Assembly (NCBI RefSeq): GCF_028502605.1
Contig: NC_079233.1
Coordinates: 186,001-250,000 of the forward strand
Length of the DNA: 64,000 nucleotides
Source: Trichoderma breve
Lineage: Eukaryota; Ascomycota; Sordariomycetes; Hypocreales; Hypocreaceae
Direction: 5' to 3'
Part shown: one piece after another, positions 47,650 to 58,399 of the stretch
How the letters are laid out: every line of letters starts with the position of its first letter
Numbering within the stretch: the first letter of the stretch is position 1
Program-made: the position numbers and the translations under genes
Notes under the pieces: model-generated
Database searches by the model: none
What the model was told of the DNA's origin: nothing
What the model saw: only the letters and a program-made list of their open reading frames with translations

Positions 47650-48935
47650 TCATCGAGGAATGCCAGGGTTGGCGTGGCTATCGGCCATCTCTGGAGGGTA
47701 GTATAAAGAATACGCGGCATTCCACTGCGGAGTTCGCTGCTGCAGCGGCGTGTGAGGCGATGCGCTGTGCGCAGGGTGAGGCGGTGGTTGTTGCTGGTGT
47801 TGCTGAGCATATGCGTGCAGAGGCGGTGGCGGCGGCGCCTGCTGGTGGTGGTGTTGCGGGTGTTGAGGGTGCTGATGTTGGTGCTGTTGCTGGTGCTGGT
47901 GTTGCTGCATATATGCCTGTGGCAAATTATGCAGAGTTGAGGTGTTGAGCCTGAGCCCACCTGGAGGGAGAGAAGCAATTCAAGTCAGCCCATGTGCCCC
48001 TCACTGCTCGGTGCGTGGTTTAAGGGATAGGGATAGGGATAGTGATAGGGATACATACTGCCGTGGTCCATCTCGTCGTAGTCCTGCTTGATGTCCTTGA
48101 GAGTGGCCGGAATCATCGAGGGCACGCTTGTGGGAATGTAGGCCGCGTTGTACTCCTCGCCATGGGCAGGAGATGAGGGGCTGGAAATGTTGCCCAGGAC
48201 GGGGTTTGGCGCAACGGATGCTGGCCACGCCTCGCCGCCAGCGCCTGTGATGTGGCCATACGACTGCTGTGCATAGTCGGGGATCTGGTTGAAGTCACTG
48301 GATGGCAGAGGCGACACCCTCGGACTCGGCACAGCACCGCTGCCCGAGCTGAGGTTGTCGTCGTAGACTGATGGGCCTGGAGTTAGCGGTCCAAAGTAAA
48401 GGTCATGAGCGCTGTTGGGCATGGTACCTGGCGTACCTGCGGAATTCGAGGAATAGGACGAGTCCGTGGCGGTGTAGCCCATGTGCTCCCGGAGACGGGC
48501 AATCTCCTGTTCGAGGAACTTGTTCCGACGGAGAAGCTCCTGGACTTTTCTGTCGCGGCTCTGGACGCCCTTGAGCTCGGCCAGTTCACGCTCCAGACGC
48601 TCAATGTGCTCCTTGGTCCTTGCTCTAATGGCTCTCTGAGCCTCACGATCGTTGGCCCGCTTGCGTGCCAGCTGTGAGGGCGTCAGGGTCGAAACACTTC
48701 TGGTGCCTAAGGGGTACAGAGACGTATAACAATTAGCTTTTGATTTTTATTCGAAATGAGGTATAGAAAATGAATTGGCAATTGGGATGAATGGAAACGG
48801 CAATTGTCGCCAGTGGAGTGGGCATTGGGGCAAGAATTGTCGACATGTGAAGCACCAAAAGGGCGGGATCTCAGATTCAAACTTACCCTTTCGCTTGGAC
48901 GGTTTAGTTGGCTCTCCGGAAGATGATCGCGGCAT
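47650..48935 (-). CDS. bZIP transcription factor with atypical basic region
   Basis: Exons 48935-48887, 48706-48005 and 47960-47650 give 353 aa; introns are 180 and 44 bp (48005/47960 join: HAPSS-GLRLNT). The basic region and zipper are at about 29-92. LARKRANDREAQRAIRAR is followed by Leu at 54, 61 and 75 in heptad register, nine residues after R44. The invariant Asn of the N-x7-R signature should be residue 36, which is Asp; an Asn sits one place earlier. The rest is Ser/Pro/Tyr-rich, with a YPYHYPYPYP repeat, then a Gln/His-rich tail (QHQHQQQHQHQHPQHPQ) that may activate transcription. Such factors act in the nucleus as dimers; the targets are unknown. An in-frame ATG at 48965 would add ten residues. 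A 60 bp in-frame segment of exon 2 (48377-48436) has intron-like ends. Confidence 0.88.
48024..48052. repeat. GGGATA hexamer repeat within the bZIP coding exon
   Basis: Near-perfect GGGATA/GTGATA units on the plus strand encode the alternating Tyr-Pro/His stretch near the end of bZIP exon 2. The short tandem array stays in frame, as each unit adds two residues. Confidence 0.8.
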
Positions 48936-51900
48936 GTTGTGTTCGATTTTATATATGAGGGACATGCAAACAAAAAGATCGGATGAGGCTGGCCGCAGTC
49001 TAGGCGGCTTTGGTTGGCGACGAGGGCAGAGGAGCCGTGGAAAGGCGATCGAGTGGGGGAGCTATCGCAATAAATAGGGTATCAAAGGCGATGGACCAGC
49101 AACGACTCGAGGCAGCTTGTCGTGGGTCGCGCTACGAAAAGAGACGAGGGCCCGCTTCGCTTTGGTTGACGATGGTTGAGATTCAACGGCGTCAACAGAG
49201 CAAATCACGACAGAGAAGCCCGTGAATGCGCCAAATGCTGGAGGCAAGATGCGGATGCCGCCACGTCAAAGAAGAAGCAATTGCTGTAGGCCAAGACGTC
49301 GACAATGTCTGTAGACAAAGGCTTTGAAAGGGCTGCTCTGAGACAAACGGAGAGTCAGAAGCAGGCGGGAAATTGCGTTTCGGATGCGAATGGCAAGAGA
49401 TCCGGACCGTGATTTTTTAATGAGTGGAAACAGAGAAAAAAAACGAGCCCAGAATATGAAGCCGTCAGGTACCGTATTATAATAATATACTGCTACACAC
49501 CTCTGAGGCCATCCATCCCAGAAGGCGGTGGTGTGGACCCCGAACAGCGTCTCCTCTGTTTCCGTACCTTTCGGACAGGGATGACGGTACTTTACCTCAG
49601 GTAAGTACTTGTACTGGGTGGAGAGGCCGGGGGGTGTCTGCATACAAGGCACCAGACCAAGCACTTGGAGGCGACCAGGGGGGCCAGGGGGGGCGTGAGT
49701 GTATATCCAGCGCAGCCAGCGGACGACCGGGTCTTGAGAGACTTGCAGGCTCTGGCACCAAGAAGCGTGCACGCGGGCTGTGGCGTGGCGTCGTATACCC
49801 GTAGGATACCTTGGATACCAGCAGAGGAGCGTTCCGAGTTTGGTCCTGGCTGGTACTGGGCCGGTACATGCTTCGTCCGGCATGGCATGGCATGGCTAGC
49901 CAGCCTGCGGGGTGAGGGCATCGACGCCACTGGGAGGGACGCTTGGGTGCAAGTACGAGAGCCCAGAGAGCGTCTCTGCTGCTTCGGACCGCGTTGCCTT
50001 AGTGCCAGCCGAAGGAAACTCATGCATGTATTTGCACGTACTCCATGTACTCGCACCGCCGCAAGCTGGGGGATGCAAGCAAGCAAGAAAAGGCGAGCCG
50101 TGGATGTGTGGACTTTGGGGGAGGCGCTGGACTAGCTGGGGAGAAGTGGTGGCCAGCCATGATGCACCATACAGGAGGCATCAGACATGACAGCCAAACA
50201 ATCATCCCTACGCAGCGCAGCAACTGCAAAGCACAGCTCAGATCGTTTTTGCCTCTTCAGCAGCTCTCGTCTCTCGGCACTCCAGGCCGCGGCAAGGGAG
50301 GAACAGCGGAGGGAGACCAGAGGCCACAGAGGGGCCTGCAGGCCGATCTTGCTGTGACGCTATTGTCTCTCGCGTCGGCCTTGACTTTGACTGATGGAGC
50401 TCACCAGCACGTTCCCGTGTGGTTCTGCCGGGCCAGACTGACGGTGCTGGCGGCCCTCGCTGACAAGACGGCACTCGCCTGCTAGGATGCTTCAGGCATG
50501 GTCAGACGCTCCGGCTTTGCTTTGTCTTGTCGATACAGTGCCTGGTAGGCATTAGGAGTTACATGCTGCAGTGCCGAGCTGGCGGCAATAAACGTCGGGG
50601 TTTTGCAAGTACTGTCCTGTCCGCACAGTATTCCACAGATGGACTGGATCGCGATCTGGGCTGGAGGGTCGCAATGCTAGCAGGCGTAGTCGCTTTAGCT
50701 CCTCCTCCGACCCTACTCCGTGATGGCCTCTGCCTGCCCTGGCCCAAATCATCGCACGTGCTGTATCGTACAGTACGAGTCAAATTTGATGATGGGACGC
50801 CTATCGAGCGAACGGAAGCCTATCCACCGCTACCTCGTTAGTGTCCCAACCCAGGAAAAAAAAAAGAATGAGAGCCCTGGACCCCCATCTCGCCATAAGG
50901 CAATATTCCAGAACACGAATGGGGGACTCACCACCAGGGCCAACAAGCAAAACTCTGCTGTTGACCGACATGGATTCCAAATGGCATAAATTGATTTGAT
51001 GGCCTCGGCCTCCCCTTCAGGTAACATAAGAGAGGCACCTCGGACCAGTTCGCTCTCTTGTGATCTGTTTCCTGTTTCTTTCTGTTGCTCCCATACCTTC
51101 GCTTTCGCTTTTCGTCCGTCTCATTCTGGCTCGTTCTCTCTTTCTCTCTCACATTCTCTCTTCAACAGCCTCCTCGTTCTCGCCTGGCGGCGATTTGTGG
51201 ACCAAAACCCCCGTCGGCGTCTGCGGCATTCTGGCCATTGGCCATGCACTGCAGACGGCAGATGCAGCTAAAACCGCCTGGTGTGCGCCTCTGCCTCTCG
51301 ACTGTTGCTTCCCACGTTTCAATCGAGAGCGAATGGCGTCTGCGGCTGGCGCCCCTGTTTTTGGTGTAGGACTACTTTGATACCGCTGACGGCAGGCGAA
51401 AAGACTTATGTTGAAGAAGGCCTAGCAAGTTAGTTGGACTAGGATGGAAGATTTCGATGGAGGTTGAACGTGCGAAGAGTACCCGTACGAAGTATACGGA
51501 CCAGGCCAGCGGCAGGGTCCAGGTACTCAGGCGGCAACCTCCACTGTACTGTAGCACGCTGCATGTGCAGTTTTAGTGCGTTAGCGCGGTGTAGATTGGC
51601 AGGTATGTGCGGCCTAGAGCCACTGACCGCCTCGCCAGAACTTCAATCTTTAGCAGTTGAGCCCAGTCGCTAGCCCCAGAACTCTTAGAGCCCAAGACCC
51701 AGAGAGAAGAACAAGAACAAGCACGAGTACGGCAACGCAGCAGAGACTACTGGTACAAGTACTTGGATCGAGATCCAAGACTTGGGATTGGATGCTCGGG
51801 AGTTACGGTCAAGGCAAGGCATCATCATCATCATTAGCAACATCATTAGCCATCGTGGTGGCGATGCAGAATTTGCTGGCTTCATTCATTCATTCTTTGT

Positions 51901-54900
51901 TTGTTGCTGAAAATCACAGGTAACAAACAATCTACTAAGAATTTACCTAAGGCTCAGGCTCTGCTATGTCAGCAACAGCAAACCTTGAACCCAGCAAGTA
52001 CCTGCACCGTACAAGCCACTGCAGGCAGGTACAGGGGCGAGACGGGACAAGAAAAAAGCAAACACAAGAAACGACGTCATTAATCAGAATGAGGTAATCG
52101 ATACGCTCGCTCTCAACTCCATCAACTCCATCTCAGCAAATTATCAATTTTTTTTCTCTCATGGGCAAAAGGTGTGCTTGGGACCACACAGCGGCTAATC
52201 TAGCATCACCACCCTCTCTATCGCTTCTTCCACATGCAGCATCGTGCATTTCGCCACTGCAAAATGTCAGCAAATTACGACCGCAGGCCAAAGTACCTCG
52301 ACATCCAATTCCTACTCCTACGCACCAGCGGAAACGGAACCGACATCGCATCGCTGGGGATGCCAATGACGTTCCGACGACTTCCGGCGTAGCGCGGCCA
52401 AAGATCCAGAGCGACGGCTTCCCATCTCATCAGATGCTCACAATCGAGAATCAACACTCGTATTTGACACTTGACACCCGTCAAATCTGTCAAAATCGGC
52501 CTTAGCGCCCAACCATAGCCGGAACCGCCGCAAATCCCGGCATCCGGTACGCAGGATTAGTGGGCTGGCGAAGCTTTCGAATCTTTCCAGAAACCGGATC
52601 GGTCATCATTGTCCAGCATGGCATTTCTGCCAGCCAACGGCCAAGACTCCCCCGAACAGCGCACAACCGATCTTTCACCGAGGGCCCGGCAGGCCTGTAG
52701 ATGCGATTTGATGCGATTGGGCGCGATATAATGGCGCTGATAGCGGCATGGTACGAGTACAGTACAGTCCTGTACATTGGACAGACAGGCTCCAGAGATT
52801 TAGGTTGGTGGCATTACGCTCTAGCACCGGTCGGCATGTCACGCACGCCCCCCCAAAGCACTTTGTCTACAGTATGACGATGTCATCATTCTGCAGTCTG
52901 TGTCTGTCTCTGGCGTTGCTTTGTCTGGCTTTGCTTTGTCAGGCCGGCTGTATTATTCATCGCTTCGAACCCTGCGTTTCTTTGGTTGCCTCATTAGGGT
53001 TTTGCTCGTCCGTCTTAGTGCTGCAAATGCAAACATGGGAGAAAAAGAGGCTGCGTGCTAAAGCAACGCGTGGCGCGTGGCGATTTCCCAAGCGACTCCA
53101 GTGCCTCCACTGGCGGAGATGATTTGGGCGGGAGTATTGAGTGAAGGGGGTGAAAAAGAGAAAGACTGAAAAAAGGCGCTTGGCTGGCTCTGATTGTTTC
53201 GTGCGGCTCGTGCGGATTGATTTTGCCGCAGGACGGCTTCATCACGGCTTCCTCACGGCTGACCAAGCTTCGATGCCGCGAGAAAACCTTGATGACGGCA
53301 ACTCTATCTATGGTCTGCTAACACCGGTCACCTGGAGTGCAGATGATGTGCAAAGCAACAGGAAAAGAGAATCCAACGGTCCGAGCTGCAAGCGGTCCAA
53401 CTCGCACAGACAGCCGACGGCACTTCCCGCAATATTATCCAACGTGCGAGCCCACCGCACAAAGGAGGCTGTCTCGTGGCTGGCTTCATGCTAGCCTGCT
53501 AACGCCATTATGCCATCCAAAACAATCTGCCTAACTGGCACTAATTGCCCCTGGCATCTGCAACATGACTTCTGGCATCCAGAGATTGGCGGAAATGCTG
53601 GCTTTTGGTGGTTTGCATGGGGACTTACTCCAAACGTTTGCAAGACACCATGCGCTTATCAGTCACCCGTCGAAACGGGACGTAATTCCTGGATGAGCAA
53701 AACGGTCCTTGACGTCCCCCACGAAAGGCCAAGGGAAACGTGGCTGGCACACACGCCTGCCCACCCCCAGTTTTGCTGCGAATTCCTCCACTGTACCTCA
53801 AGCCTCGCAGGAGATGAAAGGCTTGGATTGTCCTTGCCGATACGGTTGCTTGGCCGTACGAGCACAAATTGTTCGCCGCTTCGAGTGTCGGTTTCGTCGT
53901 CATAAAGGCAATTTAGCGTGCAGCTTATCATAACTCAGCTCCGGCCTCCTGGTCCTGGTCTTGTTCATTACGGAGCACAAGGCACGGAGTAGAAGGGAAC
54001 TAGAAGCCTTGGAAGCACAGGGGGGTCTCCCTTGCAGTCGGTGGCGCCTCTGAGTGGCTGCCCGTCCTTTGGCTCAAACGACTTTTCTGGAGCACTTCCA
54101 TGGCTTTTCTTCATCGGACATGTGCTCCGTGGCCTAGACAAGGCCGTGCCTGGCAGACCGTTCGACCTCAACAAGGGCAAGGACATGCAGCCCAAGGAGC
54201 GGAGACGCAATGCCAGAAGAACGATTAGGGCGTGCGCCGCCCCAGCATCAGCAACCCTCTGCTCTGTGCCCGTTTGCGAAATACGATGAGAAGCTGAGGC
54301 TCTTCCTGGCATCTCCTGCACCTCGTCTGCGAATAAATTTCCTAGATGAGCTAATGGACCAAGAGAGACGCTAAGCATCAAGCCTAACGCCCGTCCTGGA
54401 AAACGCTGGCGACGCTGGTGACGCTGGTAACGGCTGCATGGTGCATTTTCCAGAGCCCGCTCAATGTTCGGAAACACCCTCATACAGTGCACCGACACAC
54501 GCCGTTAACAGTGCTCTCCGTTCGGGGATGTGGCATAATCGTACGAAGTAGCCATGACAGTGAAAGCCGAGCACCGCCCGGGAGATCATTCTACAACTAA
54601 CTGTACGACTGCCGGAACGCCGGCTTTTGATAGAGTGGAAAAGCCATCTTTCTGACTTTCTTCTAGAACAAAGATACTGCTCCGTAATTATTCACTAGCC
54701 GCCAGATCTACGCGTGGATTCCGAGCGGCCAACTGGGGAGCGTCATAGCCGAGGGCCGGTGACGGCAACCTGTTGACAGTTTGTTGCCATGGCCATCTGG
54801 ACTAACATGTTGCGCAAACAGACACAAGACAACTGTGTCAATCTTTAGTTTTTCCCTGCGTTGTTTCTTGCGAGTGTTGCTAACGTTCGGTGTCGAAACA

Positions 54901-57900
54901 TGCTCATCGGTAGCAACGGCACCCCCGAGCTAGATGGAATCTTGGCGACACTCCCAACGATTCCTCAGATTGTATCCCAAACCATCGCCTAGCTTTTACA
55001 GCTGAGACTAGAGTTATATTACTGCGTCGGCTCAATTCGGCCATTGAAAAGAGGCTTTTACCAATCTAGAGAGACTATTTGCTGTGCGGTCATGAGTGGC
55101 AAATTGCACAAAGTTGCTCATTGGGGAGCCTTGTGATAGCGTCGTTTGGCGTTGTTGGCGAAGCTGCTGAAAGGCAAGTAAATGGCAAGTGCTGCAGATT
55201 CAACCGGACGGGATCGACTTGTATGTCTCTGGCATCCCATCTGGATCCACACATCAGGGGTGTTGAAGGAACGTTCAGCTCAACCGGACGAAACCAACGC
55301 ACCAACTATGTCAATCGCGTGCCGTCTTTTTGTTTGTCTCTCAACGGTTGACAATTCGGCATCAAAGACGGCACCGATGCGACGGCACCTAGCGCCTGAC
55401 GATGCAACCCAGACAGTCGTCAAGGCTGCGGCTATCGTAAATTCGGCCAACCACACCGCTCACAACTGCTGGTGTGCTGGAGATTTTCCAAGATGGACAA
55501 GCCATGAATCAATTCCCCTGCATGAGGAGAGATGGGCGAGTTTGGAAAGGCATCTAATACCGCCTGTTTGTGTGTGTATCGGCTGCAATCCTGCAGGCTC
55601 TCCTGCTTACCTCACGAGTTGCGTCTAGCCGACTACAGTGTAGAGTCATCCTAATAAGCGCAGAAGAGCGGGAATAGTCCGTCGTAACAATGCAAGGGAG
55701 AAGGCGTCGAGGACGGCAAAAAAAAAAAAAAGAGGTTGCATACCTGCATCTCGTCTCCCAAGGCTGAACCTATCGCAAGCAGCACACAGAGCCGGGGAAA
55801 AAATAGATTCTCCATCCTGCGACCCCCTTCTTTTAGAAGCAGAGCACCAACGAAAATTTTTCGTCGCCTCCTTTAGCAAGGCTTTGAAGCTCTCATTGGA
55901 CGCTGTTTAGTTGGCGGATAAAGGAGATGCTGTTGGTCTGTTCCTGTCGTCATTTCAAGTATCCTGGACGCGGCATCAAGCGCATTGACAGACGGCGGAA
56001 CAGGTCCCTTGCCAAAAGCGACGTTTGAAGTGACGTCTGTCTCTCTGTGTCTCTCTTTGTTTCTTCTGCATTACAAATTCCCCTTGGTTTTTCCATCTGT
56101 CCGGAGTGAAATTGGCCGGATTCGCGACTAGCCCGGGGAGAGAAACGGCCAGGCTGCCCCCCCAAACAACATCATTATACATGATCGGACCGTTGAAGGT
56201 GAAGTGACCCCCCCTTGGGGGCATTTGGGGGATTGACAAGTGAGAAGACCAGAAGCCAGGGGGGAACCAACCTCGATCATCATCTGTGTTCCATGCCGTT
56301 GTATCCATCTTTTTTTCCCTCTAGGCATCTATGTATCCATCTCTCATGCATGTTTGGGCTGCATGCGACTTGCACGGAGAAGCACCCTATTCGACGGCCG
56401 ATGCAGATGATTGACTCGTTCTAGTTCCACGATATTATGGATTCCCTTCCCCCCCCCTTGCGTCATGCAACCAACCTTACACTATGTACTTACCAGCAAC
56501 AACATGCAAAAAAACTCCACACCAAAAAAGGGAAAAAGGGACAAAAACCGTTGAGAGAACGAACGGCGTACTGTATTCCTTCTACAGGCTCGTGCCGCCT
56601 CTTCTTAAGACCGGGCTGAGACATGGTTCCAGATATTGGACGGACCCGCACTTACCACCGCCCGCCCGCCGCTTCTCATCAAGGTCCCCGTCTCTTCAAA
56701 AAGGGCATGTCTCGCCGATTGTCATTATTTTTTGCTAATACGGGTCCGGGGGCGGTTGGTTTGTGTTAATTAGTCCAGATGGTGAGTGGCAGATTGTGAG
56801 CTTGGTCCTGTCTTTCTTGGCTCAGACCGCCGGCTATTCCAAATCTCGGTCGTGAATAGGATTACCGGACCGGACCGGTCTCTCAAGCTAGACACCTTTT
56901 ATCCTCTCTCTCGTTTTCTTACTCAAAGTGTCTATTTTTTGGTTCTCGTTTCACACAGCAAATTTCCCTTGCCGTGCCACTTTGGACCTTTCTTTTTTTA
57001 GTCACTGGGGCTTGCTACTATAAAGAAGAGGTCCAAGCTGCAGCTGATGATGAGAGGGGGGCTGAAGACATTCTTATTATTATTTGTTGATGATCAAGTC
57101 TCAGCCTTTCTCATTTTCATCAAAATCCCATGGAAATCTCACTTGCTGGCTCTCTTTTTTCGGGGAGGCCCCGTCTTTGGCCTCGGTGGCCCGGCCCAGT
57201 TTAGCTAAACCAATCTCACCCCCTAGCCAGCACCAGCAGGCCGGAGAAAGCTGCCCAGACTTAATCTATTTGTCGGGGCATTACTCAATCATGCCCGCAT
57301 ATTCGTTCTGCCAAGGATTTCGAAGCATGAAAGCATGAACATGGAACATGAAGCGTGAACTTGATGAGCGTTTGAAAGCATTGACCTCCCTCCATCCCCC
57401 CCCATATGAATGTGCTGTCGGTCAAGCTGCAGGCCGATCCATCGTTCGTCGTGGCAATTTTTGGTAGCAGTGAGCTGAAGAGAGGCAGAGAGACGGACAG
57501 AGAGAGATTCGGATCTGCAACAGGCCACTTTTTCGCACGCTGCTCTCTCTCTCGCTCTTTCGTTTCTCTTTCTCGTGTTTTATGCTTCATTCATCTGCTC
57601 ACTTTTCACATGCATTTTGCCCATTTTCCCATCTCTTTCTCTTTTTCCACACACCTTGTTTTAGGGCGTGTCCAAATAACATACACGTGCGCAGCATCTG
57701 CTTTTGGTGATGTCGCCGCTCAAGTCACATCATAATCATGTCAATCAAATATACGTACGTCGCTCGTCATATATCGCCCACTCAATGTACGTATGTACTG
57801 TTCCTGGACCCTTGCAGCGCTGAGGGAATGAGGGGGAGGCAACTCGAGGTCGATCTCGGATAAATTTGCAGCACATGCTTTTTCTTTTTCTTTCTTTGTT

Positions 57901-58399
57901 CTTTCTTTCCTTTTTCCTTTTTTTCCCTTTCCCCCGCAAGTCTATTCGTTGCCCAATCTAACGCCGGAAATGGCAAAAGGGATCATCTCCGCTCCATGCC
58001 TTTGACTGGGACAGGGCCAGGGGGGGCGTGTCTAAACGAGCGAGCAATGAGGAAGCGCCAGGGCTGATCTCGTACAAGTAATTGTTCACAAGTCTATCGT
58101 TGATATATTATGTTACATGTGCCTGTGCCTATGCTGTTTGCATAGACGTCGCGAAGGTAAGCCAGGGTTGTTTTACCGTAAATGTTGAGTGCCCGGTGTC
58201 AAGCATGTGAGGATGTGAAATGGTAAGTCTAGATTTTGGCCTAATATGGGCATGTCATCTATAGAAATCGGCTCGAATCCTTCTAGATCTCGTAGCTCTA
58301 CTTGGTGGTTACGCGTCCCCTCGCTCTCTCTCTTTCTTTTGGTTCCAAGTCTATGAACTGTACTTGTTCTACTGTCATGTGTCATAACTCATGATATCA
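48936..58399. other. 9.5 kb gene-free region
   Basis: This lies upstream of the bZIP gene and downstream of the pseudouridine synthase gene. No ORF has domain character, and no tRNA or mobile element is recognisable. Visible items are GTACTTGTAC near 49606, GTACAAGTAC near 51750, GTACGAGTAC at 52751, ATC repeats near 51822, and polyA (55719-55733). Pyrimidine-rich stretches near 51060-51170 and 57540-57660 could be promoter or leader DNA. The size suggests a long upstream control region or an undetected noncoding transcript. Confidence 0.5.

Noticed and set aside
52955..52980. Minus-strand GGGTTCGAAGC resembling a tRNA B box
   Set aside because: No pairing T stem and no A box at the right distance.
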